Shown here: piece after piece, positions 54,905 to 64,000 of the stretch | How positions within the stretch are numbered: position 1 is the stretch's first letter | Layout of the letters: each line of letters starts with the position of its first letter | NCBI GenBank assembly: GCA_026398895.1 | Contig: JAPLRZ010000062.1 | Location: 22,054-86,053 of the forward strand | Source of the DNA: Methylococcales bacterium | GTDB lineage: Bacteria > Pseudomonadota > Gammaproteobacteria > Methylococcales > Methylomonadaceae | Direction of reading: 5' to 3' | DNA length: 64,000 nt | Notes under the pieces: generated by a model | Database searches by the model: none | What the model was told of the DNA's origin: nothing | Seen by the model: the letters and a program-made list of their open reading frames with translations, nothing else | Translations under genes and position numbers: made by a program

Positions 54905-55168
54905 CTATTTGTTCACACAAGATGCTTTTACATTTTCATTCACCATCTCACCCCTAAGTTTAGCAGCAAGACCAGATTCACGACATGATTCTTCTGTGCT
55001 TGTAGTTACGTCTGAACACCATACTTCTGGATTTATATCTTTACCTTGCGCTTGATAATGACGTGCGGCATTAAGGCAATTTTGTATCGCGCTATTTTGT
55101 TCTTCAGTCGGACTGCTATAGTTTTTAGTAGAAAAAACTAGCAGTAATGCAAAAACTAAAAATTTCAT
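54905..55168 (-). CDS. Small secreted cysteine-containing protein, unknown function
   Basis: An 87-residue protein with a signal peptide (MKFLVFALLLVFSTKNYSS) and a mature part of about 68 residues with four cysteines (NCLNAAR, VWCSDV, ESCRES, ASCVNK) that could form two disulfides. No family is recognised. An AGGAG site precedes the ATG. Confidence 0.65.
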   Translation of the reverse strand: MKFLVFALLLVFSTKNYSSPTEEQNSAIQNCLNAARHYQAQGKDINPEVWCSDVTTSTEESCRESGLAAKLRGEMVNENVKASCVNK

Positions 55169-55521
55169 TTAATTCTCCTATTTTGTATACTGTACAAAAT
55201 AATTTGTGAACGTATTAAGCCAATCAGTATCAACAAAAATACATTTCTATAAAGAAACCTAATAAAAAAATACAATTGACAATTTGTAAATTTTGATTAG
55301 GTGCTGATCAACACCTATTTGAAAATTGGTGCGATCCAGTGGGACGATAACATATCAAACTAAACGCAAACTGAACGGTCTCATTTCGAAATAAAAACGC
55401 GATAAGGTGCGCTAACCATAGGAAGTCCATATATGTGCTGAGGTACTAAGCCCAGCTCGTAGGTTAGCGTTAGCATAACCAGACATTTTATTGTTACATC
55501 ATGTCGGCTTACAGCTATCAC
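55169..55521. other. Intergenic region with a degenerate REP pair
   Basis: No gene is supported. An AT-rich part is followed at 55459-55535 by two degenerate, inverted copies of the RAYT-type REP (GTAGGTTAGCG... and ...CTAACCCGACCTAC). The second covers the stop region of the RND transporter gene. Confidence 0.6.
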
Positions 55522-58500
55522 CTAACCCGACCTACCTCGCACCAACAAAAAATAAACCGTAGGCGTAGCAATCAGCGACAGCAATACCGACAAACACAGC
55601 GCACCGATAACCGCAATTGCCAAAGGTTTGAGCATATCCGAGCCTGCACCGATACCGTAAGCTAACGGAAGCAAACCCAGCGCGGCGGCAAGTGATGTCA
55701 TTAATACGGGGCGCAAGCGGCGTTGTCCTGATGCCAATAATGCGGTTTCAAGGTTTTGACCTGCTGTTAAACACGATTGAACAGCATCCAACATTAAAAT
55801 GCCATTTTTGGCGACCACACCGATACCGATAATCGCGCCCAGTAAGGAGACGATATTGACTGATGTGTTGGTGATGTACCATGCTAATACTGTGCCGCAC
55901 AGGGCTAATACTGAACCGAACACAATGGCTATCGGTTCATAAAATGAGCGAAACTCAATCAGTAACACGGTGAACACAAAGAAAATGGAGGTTAATAACA
56001 CCAGCATCAAATTATAAAAAGATTCCTGTTGTTGCTGATACAGTCCACCAAATTCCACGACATCGGCAGGTAGCGTTTCATCGTGACTGAGTTTTTCTTT
56101 AATTTCCGCAATCGCACTGCCTAAATCGCGGTCTTCCAACCGTGCCGATACCGCAACCAGTTGGCGTAAATCTTCGCGGTGCAATTCTAACTGCCCCGCT
56201 TCTATCACCACATCGGCAACTTGCGACAATTTCACGGTTCTGCCATCGGCGGAACGTAACGGCAATTCGCGTAAATCGGCAATCTGGCGGGTGGCATCGT
56301 TATCCATTTTGACCCGAATAGCGACAACACGGTCGCCTTCGAGAATATGCGAGGCTTTTTGCCCCAACATCGCGCTGTTGACCGCCAGTGCGACATCGTT
56401 AGCGGTTAAGCCAAAGCGTAGCGCGTCACTGTAACGCACCCGCAAGCTGATGGATGAGCCTGTAGTTTCCAGTCCATCAAAGCTATCGACTACGCCCTGA
56501 ATTTTATCCAGTTCGGTTTTTACTTGTGGGGCTTTTTGTTTCAGCCATTGCACATTGGTGGAAAACAGTTTGATTTCAATCGGACGCGGCGACCATGTTA
56601 AATCACCGATTAAATCCCCCAATATGCCCGCAAATTCCCATTCCAGCGCGGGGACTTGGCTATGCAGTTGTTGACGCAGTTCAGTAATCACTTCATCGGT
56701 AGAGCGTAGTCTATTGGGTTTTAATTTGACCAAAAAATCGCCGCTGTGGGCTTGTGAAATACCCAAGGCTAATCTTGCGCCTGTGCGCCGTGAATAACTT
56801 TCTAATTCGGGGACAGCGCGTAACAGGTTTTCAGCCTGTTTTAACTGGCGGTCGGTTTCGCTTAAACTGGTTCCCCATGCCGAGTGATAATCCAGTACAA
56901 AACCACCTTCATCCATGAATGGCAAGAACTCACTTTCCAATCGTCCATACAGCCAAATGCCTAATACGACTATTGCCGCACAACTGAGTAATACTGTCCA
57001 AGCGTGATTCAGGGCGGCTTTTAATACAGTTTCATAAAAGCGGATTAATCGCTCTAGCCAGTTTATTTTTTTTGCGTCCAACACCTGTTTTGGACTCCAG
57101 CGAGCGGCTAAAGCTGGAATTAAAGTGATAGCTAACACTAATGAAGTCAACAGCGAAACCACCATTGTTAATGCCAAAGCGCGAAAAAACACTCCCGCCA
57201 CGCCGTCCAAAAAAGCCAACGGAATAAATACCACCACAGGCGTTAAGGTGGAGGTTAATAAGGGTCTAAAAATTTCTTTCGATGATTGCGTTACCGCGTC
57301 CAGCCGTTGTACGCCTTGCTGTAGTTTTGCATGAACCGCCTCCACCACCACAATAGCATCATCAATAATCAAACCTATCGCGGCTGCAATGCCACCCAAA
57401 GTCATTAAGTTAAAACTCAAGCCCAACACCCGCAAGGCTAATAGCGTGATTAATACCGTGGCAGGAATCACCACAGCGGCAATCAGAGTCGCGCTCCAGT
57501 TTTTTAGAAAAATGTACAGAATCAACACGGACAGAATTAGCCCTAAAATAATCGCTTCCCAGACGCTTTGTATCGAATCACCGACTAACAGGGATTGATC
57601 GTAAAACACCACGACCTGCATATCAGGCGGCAAGGTTTTTTTCAGCTCGGCTAATTCCTGCTTGAGATGTTTGGCAATGTCCAAGGTACTGCCATCGGGT
57701 TGGCTATAAACATTAAGCAACACCGCACTGACACCATCGGCAGTGACGATATTAAACACAGGTTCTTGAGCGCGTTCAACGCGGGCAAAATCCTTGATAC
57801 GAATCGGATGACCGTTAGTTGTCGGTGCCTGTAATGATGTGGGGCTTAGCGTCACAGCGGACACAGTCATGTTTTCAATGTCTTCGATGCCGTGAATCCG
57901 TCCATCGACGACGGTTAAATATAACTGGTAGTTTTCTTCCAGCATTCCTGTTGGGGTGATGAGATTATTTTTTAGCAGTGCATCACTGACTTGGGCAAGG
58001 CTTAGATTGACCGCCTGCAAACGCAAAGGATCGACAATAACGTGGTATTCAGGCGCACGTCCTCCGACTAATCCGACTCGCGCCACGCTGGGTATGCGTA
58101 ATAAACGCGGCTGGAGTTCATAACGCGCCGTTTCCCACAAATCAGTCAATGAATGATTCATGCCTGTTAAACTCAAACCCATCACGGGAAACGCGGCAAA
58201 GGTTAGCCGCCAAACCGCTGAACTGGCGGTGACGGGTAGCGATTTTTGTATCACTGCAAGCCGTCCCTGCACATACAGTTCCGCTTGCACCATATCAGTT
58301 TGCCAAGTAAAAAATACGTTAATTTCAGCCGAGCCGCGTCCTGTTTTTGAACGCACGGTACGCACACCTGCAATGTCTTTTAGCGACTCTTCAACAGGGC
58401 GGGTAATGGTAGCCATCATTTCATTGGCTGGCATCACACCGTTATCAATCAGAATCACCACACGCGGAAAATTGGTTTGCGGAAAAATGGCGGACGGCAT

Positions 58501-58593
58501 ATCGAATGCGGCATAAACTCCTGCCAAACACAGTGCGATGCACAAAAAAATAATGGTGATGCTGTGGCGTATGGTAAACGGTGTGTCTGGCAT
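55522..58593 (-). CDS. RND efflux transporter, inner-membrane permease
   Basis: A 1023-residue proton-driven pump with 12 membrane helices and two large periplasmic loops. The proton relay in helix 4 has the Asp pair in GLIIDDAIVVVEA (about 409-410). The second half repeats the pattern (VAKNGILMLDA). Sequence features suggest AcrB-like or heavy-metal-type transporters but do not decide the substrate. It is last in a three-gene operon with single-base TAATG overlaps. Confidence 0.92.
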   Translation of the reverse strand: MPDTPFTIRHSITIIFLCIALCLAGVYAAFDMPSAIFPQTNFPRVVILIDNGVMPANEMMATITRPVEESLKDIAGVRTVRSKTGRGSAEINVFFTWQTDMVQAELYVQGRLAVIQKSLPVTASSAVWRLTFAAFPVMGLSLTGMNHSLTDLWETARYELQPRLLRIPSVARVGLVGGRAPEYHVIVDPLRLQAVNLSLAQVSDALLKNNLITPTGMLEENYQLYLTVVDGRIHGIEDIENMTVSAVTLSPTSLQAPTTNGHPIRIKDFARVERAQEPVFNIVTADGVSAVLLNVYSQPDGSTLDIAKHLKQELAELKKTLPPDMQVVVFYDQSLLVGDSIQSVWEAIILGLILSVLILYIFLKNWSATLIAAVVIPATVLITLLALRVLGLSFNLMTLGGIAAAIGLIIDDAIVVVEAVHAKLQQGVQRLDAVTQSSKEIFRPLLTSTLTPVVVFIPLAFLDGVAGVFFRALALTMVVSLLTSLVLAITLIPALAARWSPKQVLDAKKINWLERLIRFYETVLKAALNHAWTVLLSCAAIVVLGIWLYGRLESEFLPFMDEGGFVLDYHSAWGTSLSETDRQLKQAENLLRAVPELESYSRRTGARLALGISQAHSGDFLVKLKPNRLRSTDEVITELRQQLHSQVPALEWEFAGILGDLIGDLTWSPRPIEIKLFSTNVQWLKQKAPQVKTELDKIQGVVDSFDGLETTGSSISLRVRYSDALRFGLTANDVALAVNSAMLGQKASHILEGDRVVAIRVKMDNDATRQIADLRELPLRSADGRTVKLSQVADVVIEAGQLELHREDLRQLVAVSARLEDRDLGSAIAEIKEKLSHDETLPADVVEFGGLYQQQQESFYNLMLVLLTSIFFVFTVLLIEFRSFYEPIAIVFGSVLALCGTVLAWYITNTSVNIVSLLGAIIGIGVVAKNGILMLDAVQSCLTAGQNLETALLASGQRRLRPVLMTSLAAALGLLPLAYGIGAGSDMLKPLAIAVIGALCLSVLLSLIATPTVYFLLVRGRSG

Positions 58594-59615
58594 TATTTCA
58601 CCACGCGAATACGGGTGTCAGGCGGTAAACCATAGCTACCTTTGGTAACAATTGTCATACCTTCCTGCAAACCTTCACCCTGAATTTCAATAAGATTACC
58701 ATCACGCAAGCCTAACTTAACCGCCTGTTGTCTAGCATGATCGCCTTCGACGATGGCAATAGTCGCGTTTTGCTCTTGCTTCACTACGCTCTCGACAGGC
58801 ACGGCTAAACAATCGCGTTGTTCCACCACAATGCTAACATTGACTAATTGCCCAGCGCGTAGATTGGCATCGCTGGCTAATGAAGCGCGGACTAATACGG
58901 TATCGGTCAGCGGATCAACTTGCGCACTGATAAAGGTAATTTTTCCCAAAATATCGCTATTTGCCTTAAGCATGACAGGCTGTTTTAAGCGTAACGCGAT
59001 GGCTTCGATACTAGGTACATGAATAATAATGTTCAGTCTATGCAAATCAATCACCTCCGCTACCATCGCATTTAAACTCACCGCTTCACCTGCTTTGACA
59101 TGACACGCGGTTATCGTACCCGCCAATGGGGCAGTAATTTTTAATAACTCGCGTTGAGTTTTTGCCGCCAATAAATCTTGCCGCGCAGTTTGTAATACTT
59201 GTTCGGCATCATCATATAGTTTGCGGGAAATATTTTCCGTGGCGTTGAGTTGCTGTTTACGCGCAAAGTTTTTTTGTGCAAATTCAACCGCGACTTGCGC
59301 TTTAGCAATCAAAGCATCAACGCTGCGGGTATCCAGTTCAAACAATAATTGCCCCTTATCAACACCCTGTCCTTCCACACAATAATTTTGCTGAATAATA
59401 CCTGCGACTGAGGCGGCAATTTTGGAACTGGCGGCGGCTTTACTCGCTGTTGCAGGTTCGGGTTCAACGAGTCCATAGCCCATGACATAACGCCGCAAAG
59501 TAGTTTGGCTAATTTTTCCCGTTTGTACACTAACTTCAGTGACGATTGCAGCTTCATCAGCCCACACAGTTTGACTGATTAACCAGATAGTTATCAGCCA
59601 ATAGAGGATTTTCAT
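58593..59615 (-). CDS. RND efflux periplasmic adaptor (membrane fusion protein)
   Basis: A 340-residue exported adaptor with a signal peptide (cleavage near VWA-DEA), a lipoyl/biotinyl-like region around residues 60-95 and 160-185 (APLAGTITACHVKAGEAV), a helical hairpin (about 100-150) and beta-barrel segments. It links the RND pump to the outer-membrane channel. It is coupled on both sides by TAATG overlaps. Confidence 0.9.
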   Translation of the reverse strand: MKILYWLITIWLISQTVWADEAAIVTEVSVQTGKISQTTLRRYVMGYGLVEPEPATASKAAASSKIAASVAGIIQQNYCVEGQGVDKGQLLFELDTRSVDALIAKAQVAVEFAQKNFARKQQLNATENISRKLYDDAEQVLQTARQDLLAAKTQRELLKITAPLAGTITACHVKAGEAVSLNAMVAEVIDLHRLNIIIHVPSIEAIALRLKQPVMLKANSDILGKITFISAQVDPLTDTVLVRASLASDANLRAGQLVNVSIVVEQRDCLAVPVESVVKQEQNATIAIVEGDHARQQAVKLGLRDGNLIEIQGEGLQEGMTIVTKGSYGLPPDTRIRVVK

Positions 59616-61015
59616 TATGGTGTTTTCCTGATAGCCGCCTTATTAATAGTAACGGCAGTGAGTGTGGATGCAATTGGATAACGCAAGGTATCTTCCAACA
59701 GCGATAAAGCTTGTTGACTTTCAACCAACACATCCAGTCTAGCACGTTCAACTACCGCACTTTCCAATTCAGCAGTCAGCAAGGCTAGCGCGTCCGCTTC
59801 ACCTGCTTTTAATAATTCCTGCACTGCATGAAGATGGTCTTGTTCATTACGGCGTTGTTGTTCAGCCGTTTCTAATTTAGCCACAACTGCCGCGATACCC
59901 GCTCGTGCTTTATCAATTTCACCCATAATCCGTAATTGTAAGGCTTCAAAACGCACCGCTATTTCACGGCGTTTGGCTTCTGCTTCACCGATTAGCCCTT
60001 GGTTTTGATGCAGAATAGGTAGTTGTACCGCTGTTCCTCCTAAGCTCCAACGGTTTTCGCCCATTTCCCAAGTATAACTAGGATTGGCTTGAATATTTGG
60101 ATATTGATTGGCTATCTCTAATTGCAAGGCTGATTGTGTTGCCGCATAATCGGCTAGAATTGCTAATAAATCGGGACGTTCATGCAAAGCAGTAGCGCGT
60201 AATTTAGCAATCGGAAGCGCGTTTAAATCAGGCCGATAGGAAAACTGACTCACGTCCAATTCAACACCAGCAAGCGCGTCAACAGGAACACCGATAGCAG
60301 TCGCTAATAACACTCGACTTTCTGCAAGGCGTTTTTGTGCCGTTTCGACATTGAGCTGTAATTGATTTAAAGCAAGCCGTGAGCGTGTCAATTCAACACG
60401 CGAAATTTCACCAATGGCTAACTGTTGCTTTAGCCGTTGGTTAATGATTTGTTCAATAGCCAGTTGTTGTTGTGATAAACGCTCCACTTCACGCGCAGCA
60501 TAAAATTCTAATAACGCCAAGCGTAAACGCCCACGCACCACCCACACAGCATCGGCAACTCGCAACCGCGCCGCCTCAGTTAAATGTTCAGCTTTAGCGA
60601 TTCTAAAATCACGTTTACCTGCTGTTTCAATCGGAACACTCAAGGAACTAGCGATAATCCACGGTGCGGCAGCGGTCGCTAAATTGCTAATCCACGTTGG
60701 TGAAAGTGTGAAGCTAGGATTAGGGCGTTGCCCCGCTGTAGTGATTGCCGCATCCGCAGACTCTGCCAAAGCCTGAGCTAATGCAACATCCGAATGATAA
60801 TAAATCGCCGCTAAAGTCAGGGTATCAATATCCCATGATTTTTTATCACCAACCGCACTATAAATAAATTGTCGTAATTGCGGATTGGATAAACTACGCG
60901 CTTCAATCCGCGCCACAGACTCAACAGTATTAAGTGGATGATCTTCAAAACTAGCACAGCTACTTATTAATAGCGGCAAAAGTGTGATAATGGTCAGTGA
61001 AAATCGAGAGTGCAT
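59615..61015 (-). CDS. TolC/CzcC-type outer-membrane efflux lipoprotein
   Basis: A 466-residue outer-membrane channel with a lipoprotein signal (LLISSC, Cys20). It has two repeats of long amphipathic helices with the family's spacing (ALAESADAAITTAGQRPNPS, ARLRVADAVWVVRGRLRLALLE, later AEAKRREIAVRFEALQLRIMGEI). It is first gene of the efflux operon. CzcC-like members often serve metal pumps, which would fit the other metal-related genes, but that is an inference. Confidence 0.88.
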   Translation of the reverse strand: MHSRFSLTIITLLPLLISSCASFEDHPLNTVESVARIEARSLSNPQLRQFIYSAVGDKKSWDIDTLTLAAIYYHSDVALAQALAESADAAITTAGQRPNPSFTLSPTWISNLATAAAPWIIASSLSVPIETAGKRDFRIAKAEHLTEAARLRVADAVWVVRGRLRLALLEFYAAREVERLSQQQLAIEQIINQRLKQQLAIGEISRVELTRSRLALNQLQLNVETAQKRLAESRVLLATAIGVPVDALAGVELDVSQFSYRPDLNALPIAKLRATALHERPDLLAILADYAATQSALQLEIANQYPNIQANPSYTWEMGENRWSLGGTAVQLPILHQNQGLIGEAEAKRREIAVRFEALQLRIMGEIDKARAGIAAVVAKLETAEQQRRNEQDHLHAVQELLKAGEADALALLTAELESAVVERARLDVLVESQQALSLLEDTLRYPIASTLTAVTINKAAIRKTP

Positions 61016-61340
61016 AATTTATGTCATCGCTAGCTAACTGGCAAATAGTATAGTGTGAATAATACCAGACTATTACCTTACGCAAGGCTTTCCATAACCT
61101 TACTAAATCCTAACGATGTTCACATAAAATACCCTTAATTTGAATAAGCCCGATTCTCCAATATCGGTTATTCTTCTTCTGGGTACTACCGTCCAAGGAA
61201 TTATCCATGCTGCTAATCGAATTAAACTATAAGCAGCTGAGTCTAATGCAGGAAAAACACAGGTTTGCGGCGTGTTCAACGCTCCAGTGTTGGAACGATA
61301 AAATAACCTACTCGTCACACACCAATTAAACCAAAACACC
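61016..61340. other. Divergent intergenic region, efflux operon / methyltransferase
   Basis: About 325 bp without a supported gene. It should hold promoters for the minus-strand efflux operon and the plus-strand methyltransferase. No obvious regulator-binding palindrome was seen, and no regulator gene is adjacent. Confidence 0.45.
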
Positions 61341-63845
61341 ATGACCACAGCCAATCTCTACACCAAACTCAAACAAGCCAAAAGCGAAGAAGATGTTAAA
61401 GATATTTACATCAAAGCCTTGGAGTTAAAAAAATACAACAAAGGCGTTTTCAACGTTGACATCAGCACCGATGAAATTTGGTTTGAAGCTAAAATCACGG
61501 GCAAAACTTCAACGTATGAAATGTTCACACAATTACTGCATTATGTTCAAATCGGACTAAATAAAGGTGAAAAACTACCACCGTTTTTAGCGGTCATTGA
61601 TACCGAAAAAGCGGCATTAATGAGAACTGCCGATGTGTTGCCATTTCTCGCTAAAAAAACCGTCAAATGGGGCAGTTCAGCAAGTAAATTCACACAAGAA
61701 GCGTTAGCTGAAGTGTCCGCACATATCGGAACGCATTTTGTGTCGTTCAGAATTGCTACGCATGAAGACGAATTTATCAGCACCGTCAAAGACGCGATAA
61801 AATCAGGCGATATTATTCGCACTCAGATAACGCCCGATAACTTAAAGCAGGTGTTCGATAAATGGGTGACAATGATAGGACGTGAAATCAATGGCGTAAG
61901 TGAGGAAAATTACGCACTGTTATTTTTTGCTGACATTATGCACGATGGTACGGTATCCACGCATGACAATCTTCCCGCTGAATTACTGCACAAAAACAAC
62001 GCCCCCGTGTTTAGTTTGGGCGGCAAACTTTACGAATTGGGCAATAAAGAAGGTTATCGCCAATTTTGGGCGATTTATCACAAACCGCCTAAATCGGAAT
62101 ACCGCGATTATCTGCTGGAACGCCGCGACAGCTTGATTCCACTCGATGAACGCAGTTTTAAAGGCGCGTATTACACTCCGCTGGCGGTAGTAGATAAAGC
62201 CTACGACAAACTGGAACAAACGCTGGGTAAAAACTGGCAAAAGAATTACATCGTCTGGGATATGTGTTGCGGCGTAGGCAATCTGGAAGTCAAACACAGC
62301 AACCCGCGCACTGTTTACATGAGTACGCTAGATCAAGCCGATGTTGATGTGATGAAAGCCACTAAAACCTGTGTCGCGGCGCAGCGTTTTCAATACGATT
62401 ATTTGAATGATGATATTACCATCACCCCAACCCTCTCCCATAGGGAGAGGGAGCTTTTAACCGAGCAAAATCAAGTCCTTCCCCCTGCGGGGGAAGGATT
62501 TAGGATGGGGGAAAATGCAACAGGACTAATTGATTACAGCCTAACCAATAAAGTCCCTGATGGTTTACGCAAAGCGATTGCTGAGGGGAAGAAGATTTTG
62601 GTGTTGATTAATCCGCCGTATGCGGAGGCAGCTAATCGCAGCAGTTTAGCGATAGATTCAATAGATGCGAAAAATAAAGTTGGTGTCGCAAAAACGAAAA
62701 TTGCGACCACAATGACCAATTATGGTAAAGCCAGTAATGAGCTTTTTACACAATTTATAGCTCGAATTGCGCTTGAAATACCAACAGCTACGCTTGCGAT
62801 GTTTAGCACAATGAAATACGTCAATGCTCCAAACTTTGAGAAATTCCGTGATGTGTGGAATGCCAGTTTTTTAGGTGGTTTTGTTGTCCATAACAAAGCA
62901 TTTGATGGTATGAGTGGGAAATTCCCAATTGGTTTTCTAATCTGGAAAACCAATCAAAATGTAAAAACTTCAATCACAGAAGTTCGAGTCGAAGTCTTTG
63001 ACAAAAACGTGCAACCCATTGGTGAAAAATTGTTTTACAACTTGCCAAACAGTAGCTTTTTGAATGTCTGGATAGATAGACCAAAGGCAAATAAAACTAC
63101 TGTCATCCCTCTTAAAAACGGAGTTACACCATATGAAAAAACCAAGAGTTTGAACTCATGGTCTGACAATGCACTAGCGTATATGTGGTGTCAAAATAAT
63201 GACTTTCAGCACGCTGAGCAACAAACAGTTATTTTTTCATCTGTTTGGGGAGATGGTCATGGGCTTTACATTACCGAAAGTAATCTCTGGCAAGCCGCGA
63301 TTGTTTTTGCTGTTCGACGTTTGTTTGTTCCCACTTGGTTAAATGATCGCGACCAGTTCTTGCAACCCACCGCCCCGTTATCCGATGAGTTCAAAAACGA
63401 CTGCTTAATTTGGATGTTATTCAATCGCTGTAATAGAACCGCCAGCGCAAACAACCTAGAATGGAACGGTCAATTGTGGGCAATCGTCAATCACTTCATT
63501 CCCTACACCGAAACCGAAGTCAACGCCCCCGACCGCTTTGAATCGGATTTTATGGTGCAGTATTTAGCCGACAAAAAATTGTCAAAAGAAGCCGAAACAG
63601 TATTAAACGCAGGACGCGGACTCTGGCAAGCGTATTTTGCCCATACCGATGTTTATAACGTGCGTGAAGAATTAAAATTAAACCGCTCTGATGTCGGCTG
63701 GTATCAAATTCGCAACGCCCTCAAAGCGCGTAACAACAGCGGCGATTTTATCCCCGTTGATTTTTCAGCCTTTGAATCCGCCTACAAAACCCTGAGCGAA
63801 AAATTGCAACCGCAAGTATTTGAACTGGGCTTTTTACGGGCGTAA
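61341..63845 (+). CDS. DNA methyltransferase-like protein (restriction-type), in-frame repeat insertion
   Basis: An 834-residue protein. Residues 1-300 have no clear family, although FEAKITGKTSTYEMFTQLLHY resembles nuclease-type N-termini of single-chain restriction enzymes (D...E-x-K-like). The methyltransferase core has a modified motif I (VWDMCCGVGNLE, about 306) and motif IV NPPYAEA at about 424-427, separated by a palindromic repeat translated as about 30 residues. The C-terminal 350 residues may recognise the target. It stands alone, so it could be a type IIG enzyme or an orphan. Confidence 0.75.
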   Translation: MTTANLYTKLKQAKSEEDVKDIYIKALELKKYNKGVFNVDISTDEIWFEAKITGKTSTYEMFTQLLHYVQIGLNKGEKLPPFLAVIDTEKAALMRTADVLPFLAKKTVKWGSSASKFTQEALAEVSAHIGTHFVSFRIATHEDEFISTVKDAIKSGDIIRTQITPDNLKQVFDKWVTMIGREINGVSEENYALLFFADIMHDGTVSTHDNLPAELLHKNNAPVFSLGGKLYELGNKEGYRQFWAIYHKPPKSEYRDYLLERRDSLIPLDERSFKGAYYTPLAVVDKAYDKLEQTLGKNWQKNYIVWDMCCGVGNLEVKHSNPRTVYMSTLDQADVDVMKATKTCVAAQRFQYDYLNDDITITPTLSHRERELLTEQNQVLPPAGEGFRMGENATGLIDYSLTNKVPDGLRKAIAEGKKILVLINPPYAEAANRSSLAIDSIDAKNKVGVAKTKIATTMTNYGKASNELFTQFIARIALEIPTATLAMFSTMKYVNAPNFEKFRDVWNASFLGGFVVHNKAFDGMSGKFPIGFLIWKTNQNVKTSITEVRVEVFDKNVQPIGEKLFYNLPNSSFLNVWIDRPKANKTTVIPLKNGVTPYEKTKSLNSWSDNALAYMWCQNNDFQHAEQQTVIFSSVWGDGHGLYITESNLWQAAIVFAVRRLFVPTWLNDRDQFLQPTAPLSDEFKNDCLIWMLFNRCNRTASANNLEWNGQLWAIVNHFIPYTETEVNAPDRFESDFMVQYLADKKLSKEAETVLNAGRGLWQAYFAHTDVYNVREELKLNRSDVGWYQIRNALKARNNSGDFIPVDFSAFESAYKTLSEKLQPQVFELGFLRA
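62424..62515. repeat. CCCTCTCCC-type palindromic repeat inserted in frame in the methyltransferase-like gene
   Basis: CCCTCTCCC/GGGAGAGGG (62431-62451) and TCCTTCCCC/GGGGAAGGA (62476-62498) are nested within CACCCCAA...GGATGGGG ends. This repeat is widespread between genes in many bacteria. Here it is read in frame as TPTLSHRERELL and PPAGEGFRMGE between motifs I and IV. Confidence 0.85.
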
Positions 63846-63931
63846 TCAGCCCAGTAGGATACGCTGTGCGTCACTGCCATTAAGTTAAGGATTTTTTATT
63901 TATTATCAATATGATACAAATAGCGAACCAA

Positions 63932-63980
63932 GGATTTTTCCGTTCGTCCTGAGCTTGTCGAAGGATGAATGGAAAAATCC
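63932..63980. repeat. Palindromic repeat at the window end
   Basis: GGATTTTTCC and GGAAAAATCC form the outer stem, with TTCGTCC...GGATGAA inside and CTTGTCGAAGGA, a common intergenic repeat. It follows the methyltransferase gene by about 87 bases and may terminate it. Confidence 0.75.
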
Positions 63981-64000
63981 GTGACCATCGACTTAAACCG

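Noticed and set aside
1..64000. CRISPR arrays, tRNA and rRNA genes
   Set aside because: I looked for regularly spaced repeats and cloverleaf or rRNA-like sequence and found none. Short tRNAs could be missed by eye.

Overview
The window comes from an AT-leaning gammaproteobacterial chromosome. The best guide to identity is gene order: rhlB / trxA-rho, nudE / yrfG, rpmB-rpmG, and gshB-tonB-yqgE-ruvX-pyrR with pyrB-pyrC'. A SmbP-type metal-binding protein, a membrane-anchored multicopper oxidase with a cupredoxin, and a complete glycogen locus fit a methanotroph-like member (Methylococcales or a neighbouring order). No methane oxidation gene or rRNA is present, so that placement is an inference.

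Layout. 1-5250 is an accessory region: a duplicated gene pair, one copy broken by a REP/RAYT element, a vapBC-like pair, hicAB and a DUF3782-like nuclease gene. 5258-8251 holds the copper protein pair and rpmBG (minus strand). 8481-11979 is gshB-tonB-yqgE-ruvX-pyrR. 12034-19813 is a defence-like cassette (PLD-helicase, Eco57I-type methyltransferase, and a UPF0175/PIN pair) that lies between pyrR and pyrB-pyrC' (19875-22123). 22184-26528 holds smbP, a large unknown ORF, an ISAs1 remnant and a second DUF3782-like gene. 26752-35234 is the glycogen cluster: glgB-glgA on minus, divergent from glgC-GH57-malQ on plus. 35620-44056 contains rpiA, an unknown membrane protein, guaD, aqpZ, aas, a MITE with a long target duplication, an IS1595-like remnant and batD. 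44262-51752 is housekeeping: nudE, yrfG, rhlB, trxA, rho, a META-domain lipoprotein and a PP2C/kinase fusion. 51890-55168 is a toxin-antitoxin cluster (ccdAB, hicAB, two vapC remnants) with a third DUF3782-like gene. 55522-61015 is a tripartite RND efflux operon, and 61341-63845 is another DNA methyltransferase-like gene.

The most unusual signal is a family of short palindromic elements with ends of the type GGARTRC...GYAYTCC. They occur between genes, at the edges of the defence cassette, and in frame inside the helicase and methyltransferase genes, where they add peptide segments without breaking the frame. The methyltransferase at the window end carries an in-frame insertion of an unrelated palindromic repeat. 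This resembles the coding palindromic elements known from Rickettsia, here concentrated in restriction-type genes.

Motif positions and repeat identities were read by eye. No database search, alignment or structure prediction was run.
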